Positions 32,475-41,469 of a DNA stretch of 64,000 nt are shown here, one piece after another. Numbering within the stretch: position 1 is the first letter of the stretch; each line of letters begins with the position of its first letter. The notes beneath the pieces were generated by a model, which did not search any database, was not told the DNA's origin, and saw only the letters and a list, made by a program, of their open reading frames with translations. This stretch comes from M3007 sp964539805 (lineage in GTDB: Bacteria; Bacteroidota; Bacteroidia; Chitinophagales; Saprospiraceae), in NCBI GenBank assembly GCA_964539805.1, contig CAZIKN010000008.1, forward strand, positions 28,834 through 92,833. Direction: 5' to 3'. Made by a program: the position numbers and the translations under genes.

Positions 32475-34640
32475 TTAACGCAGCGAAAATAGTTTTTCTG
32501 ATCTTATCAATTTACCAGAGGTGTCATAATAAAGCCGCAGGGTCAAGCCCGAGGTACTGCTCCTCAACTGGTATGGCGAATTGGGAGGGCCTTCATACAA
32601 CAACCTGCCCATGAAATCAAATTCTCGAACCTTGACAGAATTGTTTTGTATAGGGTCGTAACCATCACGGTTTCTGTTCGGGTTGGAATCATATTGATTC
32701 GCATAATATTCTGAACAATTGGGGTCGTCAGCATTACAGTCCTTTAATATTACCCGCTTGGTGTCAATATATTTTGCCCCTATTTGAGGAGAAAAGACCT
32801 CAATGGAGATACTCTGAGGGTAAAACTGATATTTTGGGAAATTGGTCAGAGTCAAGCAATTACAGGTACCAAATTGTGTATTGCCCTGCATACCGCATAC
32901 GGATTGGTATTGGGTGCTTTTCCCGCCTACAATGGTAAACCGGTATTGAGCCAATGGAAGCCCGCCCTGTACACAGAATTCGGCGGCATCGTCTTCTTCA
33001 CAAACCCAATCAGGGCCAATAATTTTCAAAGGCCCGCATGACGGGATACTGCCATCGGCCAAAGCATATCCCGTATTGACACAAATATATTCCCAAGCAC
33101 GCGCCACGGCCAGAAATTCATCAGAACAGCGCCCATATTGGGCCAACACGATTGATATCGTGGCTTTCATCATATCAGGGTAATCACTATTGGATGGTAG
33201 TAATTTGAGGGCATCCAATACTATCTTGATTGCTTTATGAATGCTCAAGCCTGGGATGTTTTTTTCATTTCTGCCTTCTGATATCAAATAAAACCAATGG
33301 CTTAAAGGCAATGAGCGTTCGTGTGGCGATACTCCGTTTTTTACATCTGAGTAACACCTGAATTGCGGGACTCTTAAATCTCTTCCAAATAGCACAGGGT
33401 CGTCATCAGCCAATAACCAATCTAAATTATTTGTAGAAAGATACTCAACATAAGTCCCGAGCATGTCGCAAATGCCTTCATGCAATGTTTTATTCCCTAT
33501 TTTATCGTATGTTAGGTATTTACTCAAGTAGGTATGCGCCAACTCATGACCGGCTACATCAAAAACTGCATATGATTGCCCTGACTCTTCACCAAACAAT
33601 ACATAAGCAATGTTGGTTGTAGGGCCCAAAATGGCAAAGGCACCTCTCTTGTTACAAACCCCAGCATTCACTTTATCAAATTTAATATTTATCGTTTTAT
33701 AATTCTCAACGATTGGTACTATTACATAATATGCTTGATAAACCTTGGGGTTTGCCTCAATTGACCACTGCGCAGCATTCGTGACAGGGATGAGACTAGA
33801 AACCCACTCTCCTGAACTCAGTTTTGAATTTGGACAGGTTGCAAAATTGTACACTGCAATTTTCTGATCGGGCGTTTCAAGTGTGGTTTGGCCGCCAATG
33901 GTTCTATCTGTCAAATTTTGTGTTCCATACGCCTGTGTCGGTGCATTAAGGTGAGCAAGGATAGCTGCCGTTTTAATAATTTCTCCCGTCATGGCATCAA
34001 TCCATGCCACTTTAAGTGTTTCATCTTCATATACGACCCGCCAAGCCAATCTGTACTCGCACTGATATTCAATATGATGCGTTATGAGCAATTCTGATTC
34101 GTACAGATTGTCAACACTCAACATGTCGGGCAGATCTGCCGCTAATATATTGGAATTTGAGCTCAGGTTTATGCCCGTAAGCACATGAGGGAAAAGCATA
34201 AACGCTTCATCGCAAGGGTCTGTTGGCTCGCCAGCTATCCTAAAGACTACAGTGTAACCGCCTCCATCTACCTTTATGCCATGGTAATATTGTTCATACG
34301 TCCTGTATTTGATGGTGCTGTCCAATAGGCTAAATTCCTCACGCAATAACGCAAAAGTAGTCCCCACATCAAGCCCCATTCGCTGTATCACCACATCAAG
34401 GCTGTCGGACTTGTCGGGATTCAACATCAAAGCACCCGTTTCCAATAGCCTGTTTATCAATGGTCTGATTAACGCCATTTGCCCATTGGATAAAAACGCA
34501 TTGATATTTGCACAATCTGATACAGGGGTGTATGTGCTGTCCTGTGCCAATGACAAACAGGGTAGCAGACATGTGCAAAACCAGTAGGATAGTCTTAGCT
34601 TTAGATTAAAACGCAAGTTGTTGAAAATGAGTGATTTCAT
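32475..34640 (-). CDS. Secreted M4 (thermolysin)-family metallopeptidase
   Basis: 721 residues; the ATG of MKSLIFNNLRFNLKLRLSYW starts the signal peptide. An upstream in-frame extension would overlap the neighbouring gene and adds no signal. The N-terminal part is a propeptide (YRLAWRVVYEDETLKVAWID) with DAMTGEI, as in FTP/PepSY regions. The catalytic domain has HELAH (zinc ligands and general base), LHEGICDMLG supplying the third ligand glutamate, and SPHERSLPLSHWFYLISEG, where the first histidine matches the transition-state histidine. The C-terminal stretch (VKVREFDFMGRLLYEGP, then YDTSGKLIRSEK) resembles a T9SS sorting domain but is divergent. It probably digests proteins outside the cell. 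Confidence 0.82.
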   Translation of the reverse strand: MKSLIFNNLRFNLKLRLSYWFCTCLLPCLSLAQDSTYTPVSDCANINAFLSNGQMALIRPLINRLLETGALMLNPDKSDSLDVVIQRMGLDVGTTFALLREEFSLLDSTIKYRTYEQYYHGIKVDGGGYTVVFRIAGEPTDPCDEAFMLFPHVLTGINLSSNSNILAADLPDMLSVDNLYESELLITHHIEYQCEYRLAWRVVYEDETLKVAWIDAMTGEIIKTAAILAHLNAPTQAYGTQNLTDRTIGGQTTLETPDQKIAVYNFATCPNSKLSSGEWVSSLIPVTNAAQWSIEANPKVYQAYYVIVPIVENYKTINIKFDKVNAGVCNKRGAFAILGPTTNIAYVLFGEESGQSYAVFDVAGHELAHTYLSKYLTYDKIGNKTLHEGICDMLGTYVEYLSTNNLDWLLADDDPVLFGRDLRVPQFRCYSDVKNGVSPHERSLPLSHWFYLISEGRNEKNIPGLSIHKAIKIVLDALKLLPSNSDYPDMMKATISIVLAQYGRCSDEFLAVARAWEYICVNTGYALADGSIPSCGPLKIIGPDWVCEEDDAAEFCVQGGLPLAQYRFTIVGGKSTQYQSVCGMQGNTQFGTCNCLTLTNFPKYQFYPQSISIEVFSPQIGAKYIDTKRVILKDCNADDPNCSEYYANQYDSNPNRNRDGYDPIQNNSVKVREFDFMGRLLYEGPPNSPYQLRSSTSGLTLRLYYDTSGKLIRSEKLFSLR

Positions 34641-34720
34641 AATGAATAGTAATTTTACAATGAAATGACCGTCCTGTGTGCGCAGCAATTTGCGCACACA
34701 GGACAGTCTGAATTTGTTTG

Positions 34721-37700
34721 TTAATGCTGCACCACTACCTTGGCGCGCTGCCTGCCCGAAGGCCCTTGCAGCTCTACAAGGTAGATGCCGGAGGGCCAAG
34801 TTGCGGTATCAACGGTCTTGGTACCCGTAGCGTCATTGCGGTAAATTACTCGCCCATACGAATCATGAACCAACAGCGTATAGGAACTTTTTGGGCCTTC
34901 TATGACAAATTGTTCCGAACTGGGGTTCGGATACAAAATTATTTTCTCTGAGACCAGGCTGTTGGAGGCCCTGCGTGCGCCATTGGCCAAGGGAGCAACG
35001 AACACCTGTGAAACTAAGTTAAGGTGCTGGCATTCGGGAGTGGCACTGCTCAGCTGTGCTTCGTCCACATCGGCGACCTGTTCAAATAAGCCAATGGCTG
35101 CATCATGGTTTAGCTCTGTTTCCGTGGTGGCGGCAGTGACCCATGATTCAAGGTACAGTTTCCAGGCTAAGTCACTGACCGATTTTGTGCTCACCCCATC
35201 CAACATGCACATATTGTTTCTGTCCTCTGAGTGACCTGTCGTGAAGCAATCGGTGCATTCGGTTCGGCAGCTGGGATCATAACCTTCGGCTGGATTGCCC
35301 GCATTCAGAAGGATCGGAAGCCCAAGGTCACAGGCTCCCCCTACAAGGGCCTTGCGCATGAAATAATCAGATGGCACTGGGATGCCGCCTGGCACGTTCC
35401 ACACATTGCCACGGGCATTGACCACATTGCCTGGCACACTCCGTTTGATGTAGCAGATGTCAAAAAAATTCTCTCCTATGCCAAAATTGCCCTTTCTGAA
35501 TTCGTTGGCCCGGAGGCCGCCGCTGTTATTGAGGGCATCAATGTCCAACAAGATGTCCTCCCCGCCCACACAGGCAAAACCGCAATCCAAGATACGGGCG
35601 CAATCCATGCGGAGCAACCCGTAATCCGTATTGAACTTAAAGCCTTTTACGCCACCGTTTAGGCCAACCCCCGCGATGATGGCGTTTTGTATGGTCGTAC
35701 CGCTGGATAAGTTGATGTTGTTTTCCCCCTGGAGTGCATTGATACCGTAAGAACCGCCACCTGCATCAATGGTGCTGCTCATGGCGATCAACACCTTGAC
35801 GTTTTTCAAAACAATAGGATCCGAAATCCAGCCATTTATCAAAGTACAATTCAACAAGGTAGCACCAACGCTCATGTCATCAAACCGAAAGCTGCTGTTC
35901 AGGGATTCGATATTTGTCACCGTGGCATAGCGGGTTCTGTACAGGTCAAGCCCATAGTTGTTGTAAAAGCTGCTGTTGGCCACCACGACTGAGAAGTTGA
36001 TGTCCTGGGTGCGCAGCCCATGATCAACATCCCTAAACTCGCAATCACGGACCGTGACCATGCGGCCATTCTCACAGTAAAGGCCGACCTGATCCAATGC
36101 CGGATTGGGCACGCAGCCGATATCGCCATCCTTAAAGCGCAGCTGACCTGCGGTGGTGGATACCCCTTCTTTGTGAAAGACACGCGCACTACAGCCTACT
36201 TCCACGGTGCCGTTGCGCAGCGTCAGGTTGCCGCCCGTTTTTTCGAGCACGGCGGCGCGGTTCAATTTGATGAAGCGATAGGGTTTGCCTGCTCCGATCA
36301 AGGTGAAATTCTTTGGAAACTCTGCTATATGCCCCTCGTCAAACTCAAAACAGCCGTCGCCGATGATGGTCACATCACCACCGAACACGATCTTGCCCCC
36401 TTTTTCTATTTTGATGCGGGCGCGCCCGTTTTCCACCAAACCGGCATCGGGGTTGTCGCGCAACTCTATGATGGCTCCGGGTTCGAGGGTGAGGGTGGCG
36501 TTTTCTTGAATCACCAAGGCCGAATTATTGTGGACCACCAATTTTCCTCCCGACTTAATGTTGATCTCTGCACCAGTAGCAAACAAATTGGCACTTTTAT
36601 TTGCATGATCTCCTCCTATTGCGAGTGTGGCACCCGATTGAACATTGACCACCGCGTCGCAGAAAGTGAATGCATTCATCGTGGGCAATGGCGAATTGGC
36701 CTCAAAGCCCAGCGCGTAGCCCAATCGCCCCTGATTGTTGATGCTCAGTTTTCCGTTTGTGGTGCTGATATTGATACTTTTCAGGCGATTATAGGCAGGG
36801 CTGCCCATGTTGTAGTAGGTCGTCAGGTTTTCCACCAATTGACCGTACGGATAACCGTTGGCAGGTGCTTCCAGCTCCTCCCTGATCACATCACCGATGC
36901 GCGCATCCAACTGTACGTGCGCTTGGCTGAACTCCTGCAAACTGGTGATCTCATTTGTTGACCTGACCGTGGTGGCATTGCAGCGGTTGGGGGAGCCACA
37001 AGGCTGCGGGGCCAAGGGGTTGGAAGGCGCCACCGCGCTCAGGCTGCTGAACGTGGGGATGAACGTGTGGTGGAAAATGGGCATGCCCGGCAGGGAACTG
37101 GTGAAGGCAATGCTCGGGAACGGCACCAAGGAGCTCCGCAAGGCAGCATCCACGCCGATGACCCCAAAAATTCCCAGGTTGCTGTTGCCGCCCGGCATTA
37201 CATCCAAGGGCAGGCCTGTGAAGGTGATTGAAATGGAGGTATTTACGGATTCGCCCGGGACGCCGGCAATGTCAACAAGCATCGAGCCCGCAAAAACCTC
37301 TGTTGCAACATTGTTCCCAGTTGCACGAATGGTCATACTTGCTGACATATCAGCGCACATGATGACATTTATCTTGGGTATGGTGAAGCAAATATTTCCC
37401 ACCATTGCCATAGTGTACAAGGTACCGCCCGCGACAAAATCGTTTTCCAGCGGGGTGCCGTTGTTGGTACCGTTGGCCAATGCCACGTGTCGGATGGACA
37501 ATGCGCCCATTGCATCCAATTCGGCCTGAAACGCCACCTGCTCTGCATTGGTTATGGTTATGCCCGTTACGCCTGGCACTATGTCCTGGATTTCGGCCCG
37601 CTGAAGCAGCATCTGGCGCGGTGCAGGCGCATCAAGGGCGCCCAGCGCAGCGTTCAGGGCCGGAATAGAGCCCAAAGGACTGCTTCCGCCCAAGCCGTCG

Positions 37701-39022
37701 AACCTGCCCAATTGAAGACTGAGCCACTTCACCATGCACTGTATCCCGATCGGGATATTGGCCCCGCGCAAGGGCGAGTCGTATGTGATAAACAAGCGCG
37801 TATCATGGCTCAGATTGTTGGTCTCCATGTCCAACAGCGCGTACTTCCCGATCAGGCCGCCCAGGCTGACGCCCAACACCACGTTTGGCTCGGTGCTGCC
37901 CGCCTCTGCTTTTTTCTGGTTGACCAATCGAATCACCTCTTCCAACATAAAGGCATTGCGCTGGATGTAGTCCACGTTGTTCTCTAAGTCAACATAGATA
38001 AGGTCGTAGCCTTCTCCAGATAAATAATCTTTTAAATTAGAGGGTGTTTGGCCATCCCAAACCTCCTCATTAAGTTTATCAAATAAAGTTGTATAGGTTA
38101 TTGGAAGTATTGGCAATCCTGGAAATTCAAAGCCCTCCACTACAATCAGGGGCCTGCGCAGTTTTTTAGCACCACAGGAATAGAAAAACTGCACTTTGCC
38201 ACGGGCAAATCCTCCAAGGTGGGGCTTGATGCCTGTGACCAAAAATGATTCATCAGGGGTATTACTGTAGTTTGCAAAACGATTTGCAGGCGGTTCGCTT
38301 ACGTTTAGGTGGGTATGCGCCTGCCACCAACGCCCCCCTTTTCGGATGCGCAATTTGATGTCCTTAGTCCCATCTGCGGCATAGTGTATTGACAAAGTGC
38401 CGCCAGCAGCCAAGCCTCGCCAGCCGAGACCATCATCGGCATCCACTTCTACATTATTGATGCTCCACCCTATGTTCTTGAATATCAAGTCGGTGGGCAA
38501 CATCAAAGTAGGGTTAAGAGAGTTGACTTCAACCTTTAATACCGATCCCACAAAGGAAGTGTCCGAAAAATAAGGGCTTTCTGTTCGATTCGGCACATCG
38601 TGATATTGCCCATTGCTGTAACTCAGCAAGTTGTTGCTGACAGCGTAGGGCTTGATGTGGTCATAGTGGATCGCCAGCAGAGCCAGCGGCACGGTATCGG
38701 AATGCTCGTATTGCCTGATCTTGTCTATATACGTTGTATAAGAAGGAAGGGTGCTGCCATTGGTGCCCGTTTTGCTTTGTTGCATATTGCCGTAAAGCAT
38801 ACCGAAGACGTTGATGTCCACGGCGTTGCTGTCGTTGATATCGCCGCGGTAGGCCAAAGGCTCCACCAAGGGCATGGCAAGGTTGTACAGGTAGCCTGTC
38901 GGCACCTGTGTTTTGTCCAAAGGCGCACAAAGATGGGCCAATTTTTGGGTGATGCGGATGTCCTGTGCGCCGGATGAAAAGCAGAAGCAGCACAGTACGA
39001 TCAAAAAAAACAATTTTTTCAT
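34721..39022 (-). CDS. Giant T9SS-exported lipase-like and beta-helix fusion protein
   Basis: 1433 residues. Signal peptide MKKLFFLIVLCCFCFSSGAQ. Residues about 285-430 resemble an alpha/beta hydrolase of the PGAP1/lipase type: PLIVVEGFEFPG, then the nucleophile elbow GVSLGG (Ser386) and TYDSPLRGA (Asp415 region). A possible catalytic histidine is not assigned. Residues about 780-1250 are right-handed beta-helix-like, with stacked short strands (GGKLVVHNNSALVIQEN, TLTLEPGAIIEL). The last 70 residues form a T9SS type A sorting domain (LYPNPSSEQFVIEG, PSGIYLVELQGPSGRQRA). This combination implies a surface-bound esterase or lipase presented on a repeat stalk. The substrate is unknown. Confidence 0.8.
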   Translation of the reverse strand: MKKLFFLIVLCCFCFSSGAQDIRITQKLAHLCAPLDKTQVPTGYLYNLAMPLVEPLAYRGDINDSNAVDINVFGMLYGNMQQSKTGTNGSTLPSYTTYIDKIRQYEHSDTVPLALLAIHYDHIKPYAVSNNLLSYSNGQYHDVPNRTESPYFSDTSFVGSVLKVEVNSLNPTLMLPTDLIFKNIGWSINNVEVDADDGLGWRGLAAGGTLSIHYAADGTKDIKLRIRKGGRWWQAHTHLNVSEPPANRFANYSNTPDESFLVTGIKPHLGGFARGKVQFFYSCGAKKLRRPLIVVEGFEFPGLPILPITYTTLFDKLNEEVWDGQTPSNLKDYLSGEGYDLIYVDLENNVDYIQRNAFMLEEVIRLVNQKKAEAGSTEPNVVLGVSLGGLIGKYALLDMETNNLSHDTRLFITYDSPLRGANIPIGIQCMVKWLSLQLGRFDGLGGSSPLGSIPALNAALGALDAPAPRQMLLQRAEIQDIVPGVTGITITNAEQVAFQAELDAMGALSIRHVALANGTNNGTPLENDFVAGGTLYTMAMVGNICFTIPKINVIMCADMSASMTIRATGNNVATEVFAGSMLVDIAGVPGESVNTSISITFTGLPLDVMPGGNSNLGIFGVIGVDAALRSSLVPFPSIAFTSSLPGMPIFHHTFIPTFSSLSAVAPSNPLAPQPCGSPNRCNATTVRSTNEITSLQEFSQAHVQLDARIGDVIREELEAPANGYPYGQLVENLTTYYNMGSPAYNRLKSINISTTNGKLSINNQGRLGYALGFEANSPLPTMNAFTFCDAVVNVQSGATLAIGGDHANKSANLFATGAEINIKSGGKLVVHNNSALVIQENATLTLEPGAIIELRDNPDAGLVENGRARIKIEKGGKIVFGGDVTIIGDGCFEFDEGHIAEFPKNFTLIGAGKPYRFIKLNRAAVLEKTGGNLTLRNGTVEVGCSARVFHKEGVSTTAGQLRFKDGDIGCVPNPALDQVGLYCENGRMVTVRDCEFRDVDHGLRTQDINFSVVVANSSFYNNYGLDLYRTRYATVTNIESLNSSFRFDDMSVGATLLNCTLINGWISDPIVLKNVKVLIAMSSTIDAGGGSYGINALQGENNINLSSGTTIQNAIIAGVGLNGGVKGFKFNTDYGLLRMDCARILDCGFACVGGEDILLDIDALNNSGGLRANEFRKGNFGIGENFFDICYIKRSVPGNVVNARGNVWNVPGGIPVPSDYFMRKALVGGACDLGLPILLNAGNPAEGYDPSCRTECTDCFTTGHSEDRNNMCMLDGVSTKSVSDLAWKLYLESWVTAATTETELNHDAAIGLFEQVADVDEAQLSSATPECQHLNLVSQVFVAPLANGARRASNSLVSEKIILYPNPSSEQFVIEGPKSSYTLLVHDSYGRVIYRNDATGTKTVDTATWPSGIYLVELQGPSGRQRAKVVVQH

Positions 39023-39117
39023 GTTATAAAGGTGGTTTTGGAAAAGGCATAAAAATGGCTGGCCGCAGGTGTTACAAATTCCCGCAACAGTTGTATTTCA
39101 GCCTTCTTGTGAATGAA

Positions 39118-39813
39118 TTAGTTTGAGTATATTATGTCAAAGCGCCCGTCGGTAATGACCAAAGAGTCTTTCCTATCGGTTATATTATCATAGTTTCCTC
39201 TAAAAAGTTTGAAGCGAAAAGTACCGGACAAAATATTTTTGCTGGGGTCATATTTTGTGATGACCAATTGATTGGTGGAATCAATCTTATTGTCTGTCGG
39301 GACGTATATTTTATTTGTATTATGATTACTATAAAAGACATTAAATGCATTTCCAGAGCTAGTACTGTTAGGTTCCGACGGAAAGGTTTTTCCTTGTACG
39401 GCTATAATACCAAATTGAAAAAGTTGTATATCCCAATCCTTATCGCCTAAATACACCTGCCTGTTGGCTTGTAAAAAGCCTCCCTGGGGGGTACCTTTTT
39501 CATTGATAAACGCATCAAACAATTGAAATGCGGGGTTTAGGTACGATCGCCAATCCGCCTTGGCCACCCATATTTTGCCGTTCACCTTGCAACCGAAGGT
39601 ATTGGCCCCGGTGGTCGTCATGGGCGGCAGGGTGTCGGGTTTTTCCGCCACGGGCGGTGGGGGCGGTGGTGGGTCGGGGGTTTCCTTGCGGCAGGCGACG
39701 AAAAAGAGGAGCAGCCCCCCTATAATCCCCCCGAAGGGGGGAAAGGCCCTCGTGAGGCCTACGAGGCCTCCCTTCGTTGCCTTGCAAGGGGGGAAAGAGT
39801 GTGATTTTGTCAT
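39118..39813 (-). CDS. DUF6252-like lipoprotein, type A, copy 1, palindrome-derived leader
   Basis: 231 residues. The N-terminus is unusual: MTKSHS, then about 28 residues encoded by a GC-rich palindromic element (39715-39793), ending in the hydrophobic stretch GLLLFFVAC with the probable lipidated cysteine followed by RKE. A proline-rich linker leads to the mature domain (NTFGCKVNGKIWVAKADWRS to ITDGRFDIIYSN). It resembles DUF6252-type small surface lipoproteins. The 5' half is identical to copy 2 at 39964, while its middle segment (GIIAVQGKTFPSEPN) matches copy 3 at 40804, so the cluster has exchanged segments. The function is unknown. Confidence 0.82.
   Translation of the reverse strand: MTKSHSFPPCKATKGGLVGLTRAFPPFGGIIGGLLLFFVACRKETPDPPPPPPPVAEKPDTLPPMTTTGANTFGCKVNGKIWVAKADWRSYLNPAFQLFDAFINEKGTPQGGFLQANRQVYLGDKDWDIQLFQFGIIAVQGKTFPSEPNSTSSGNAFNVFYSNHNTNKIYVPTDNKIDSTNQLVITKYDPSKNILSGTFRFKLFRGNYDNITDRKDSLVITDGRFDIIYSN
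39715..39793. repeat. GC-rich palindromic element inside a signal-peptide region, copy 1
   Basis: A 79-bp element bounded by CCCCCC and GGGGGG with nested inverted repeats (CCCCCCGAAGGGGGG, GGCCTACGAGGCC). It lies in frame within codons 7-34 of the lipoprotein gene and supplies the glycine- and hydrophobic-rich part of its leader. Confidence 0.7.
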
Positions 39814-39963
39814 GGTAAATTTATTTTAAAGTGTTGAAAATGAAATACTTATGGTATAATTTCTGGGGCAGGGGCCACAAGGCCGTACAATTAGTTTATA
39901 CTATTTTTCGATAACTCGTTGATTATTATCACATTATCTTATTTTCCAATTATCACATTGTTC

Positions 39964-40653
39964 TTAGTTTGAGTATATTATGTCAAAACGCCCGTCAGTG
40001 ATGACCAAAGAGTCCTTCCTGTCGGTTATTTTGTCTTTTTCTCCCCTGAAAAGTTTGAAGTGAAAGGTGCCGGACAATATGTTATTGTCCGGATCATACT
40101 TCGTGATGACCAATTGATTAGTGGAATCAATCTTATTGTCCGTTGCATAATACCATTTTAATGTATTTTCATTTCTGTAATAAACACTGAAGGCATTGCC
40201 AACTGTTCCTAAAGGGCGGGAAGGATAAGTGCCTTCCGATGCTCTTAACCCAAATTGAAAAAGTTGTGCATCCCAATCCTTATCGCCTAAATACACCTGC
40301 CTGTTGGCTTGTAAAAAGCCTCCTGGGGGGGTGTTTTTTTCATTGATAAACGCATCAAACAATTGAAAAGCGGGGTTTAGGTACGATCGCCAATCCGCCT
40401 TGGCCACCCATATTTTGCCGTTCACCTTGCAACCGAAGGTATTGGCCCCGGTGGTCGTCATGGGCGGCAGGGTGTCGGGTTTTTCCGCCACGGGCGGTGG
40501 GGGCGGTGGTGGGTCGGGGGTTTCCTTGCGGCAGGCGACGAAAAAGAGGAGCAGCCCCCCTATAATCCCCCCGAAGGGGGGAAAGGCCCTCGTGAGGCCT
40601 ACGAGGCCTCCCTTCGTTGCCTTGCAAGGGGGGAAAGAGTGTGATTTTGTCAT
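39964..40653 (-). CDS. DUF6252-like lipoprotein, type A, copy 2, palindrome-derived leader
   Basis: 229 residues, with the same leader and linker as copy 1 down to the DNA level. The mature domain shares the start NTFGCKVNGKIWVAKADW and the end ITDGRFDIIYSN, but the central segment differs (GLRASEGTYPSRPLGTVGNA, then FSVYYRNENTLKWYYATDNK). That latter part matches copy 3, not copy 1. The charged RKE after the lipid cysteine fits a surface export signal. The spacer downstream also repeats. The mosaic pattern points to recent gene conversion among the copies; the function is unknown. Confidence 0.82.
   Translation of the reverse strand: MTKSHSFPPCKATKGGLVGLTRAFPPFGGIIGGLLLFFVACRKETPDPPPPPPPVAEKPDTLPPMTTTGANTFGCKVNGKIWVAKADWRSYLNPAFQLFDAFINEKNTPPGGFLQANRQVYLGDKDWDAQLFQFGLRASEGTYPSRPLGTVGNAFSVYYRNENTLKWYYATDNKIDSTNQLVITKYDPDNNILSGTFHFKLFRGEKDKITDRKDSLVITDGRFDIIYSN
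40555..40633. repeat. GC-rich palindromic element inside a signal-peptide region, copy 2
   Basis: Second, apparently identical copy of the 79-bp CCCCCC...GGGGGG element, 840 bp after the first, in the leader of the second lipoprotein copy. Confidence 0.7.
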
Positions 40654-40803
40654 GGTAAATTTATTTTAAAGTGTTGAAAATGAAATACTTATGGTATAAT
40701 TTCTGGGGCAGGGGCCACAAGGCCGTACAATTAGTTTATACTATTTTTCGATAACTCGTTGATTATTATCATATTATATTATTTACTAATTATCACATTG
40801 CAC

Positions 40804-41433
40804 TTAGTTTGAGTATATTATGTCAAAACGTCCGTCGGTAATGACCAAAGAGTCTTTCCTATCGGTTATTTTAAACTTTTCTCCCCTAAAAAGTTTGAAG
40901 CGAAAAGTACCGGACAAAATATTTTTACTGGGGTCATATTTTGTGATGACCAATTGATTGGTGGAATCAATCTTGTTGTCTGTCGTATAATACCATTTTA
41001 ATGTATTTTCATTTCTGTAATAAACACTGAAGGTATTGCCAGAGCTAGTACTGTAAGGTTCCGACGGAAAAGATTTCCCTTGGACGGCTATAATACCAAA
41101 TTGAAAAAGTTGTGCATCCCAATCCTTATCACCTAAATAAATCTGTCTGTTGGCTTGTAAAAAGCCTCCCTGGGGGGTATTTTTTTCATTGATCCAGGAA
41201 TCAAACAATTGAAAACTTGGGTTTAGGTATGCTTGCCAATCCGCCTTGGCCACCCATATCTTGCCGTTCACCTTGCAGCCGAATGTGCGGGCCCCGATCG
41301 TGGTCATGGGCGGCAGGGTGTCGGGTTTTTCCGCCACGGGCAGAGGCGGTGGGGGCGGCGGTGGGTCGGGGGGGTCCTTGCGGCAGCCCAAAAGCCACAA
41401 TGCCAGCAGCGATACGAGCAACAATTTTTTCAT
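40804..41433 (-). CDS. DUF6252-like lipoprotein, type A, copy 3, MKKLLLVSL leader
   Basis: 209 residues. Its leader MKKLLLVSLLALWLLGC (good LLGC lipobox) is that of the gene at 30505, not that of copies 1 and 2, and the upstream DNA (CCTGAAAA...TTTTAAGTGTTAGAG) is shared with that gene too. The mature domain is type A and hybrid: the middle (GIIAVQGKSFPSEP) matches copy 1 and the next stretch (FSVYYRNENTLKWYYTTDNK) matches copy 2. It lacks the palindromic element. Like the others it has a P-rich linker and the ITDGRFDIIYSN ending. The function is unknown. Confidence 0.82.
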   Translation of the reverse strand: MKKLLLVSLLALWLLGCRKDPPDPPPPPPPLPVAEKPDTLPPMTTIGARTFGCKVNGKIWVAKADWQAYLNPSFQLFDSWINEKNTPQGGFLQANRQIYLGDKDWDAQLFQFGIIAVQGKSFPSEPYSTSSGNTFSVYYRNENTLKWYYTTDNKIDSTNQLVITKYDPSKNILSGTFRFKLFRGEKFKITDRKDSLVITDGRFDIIYSN

Positions 41434-41469
41434 GTCCTGAAAATTTTAAGTGTTAGAGAAAATTAGGTG

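Larger units (their letters stand above)
39118..39963 (-). repeat. First unit of an about 840-bp tandem gene duplication
   Basis: This unit (gene plus spacer) is repeated at 39964-40803. The block 39531-39931 reads identical by eye to 40371-40771 (offset 840 bp, about 400 bp), while the 3' halves of the two genes differ. A third, more divergent gene copy follows at 40804-41433. Confidence 0.8.

Noticed and set aside
36020..36961. A 313-residue plus-strand frame inside the giant T9SS gene
   Set aside because: The minus-strand frame has a signal peptide, a lipase elbow and a sorting domain; the plus frame has none.
39528..40669. Plus-strand frames over the GC-rich parts of the lipoprotein genes
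   Set aside because: They result from the GC-rich palindrome and the proline-rich linker, and have no start signal.
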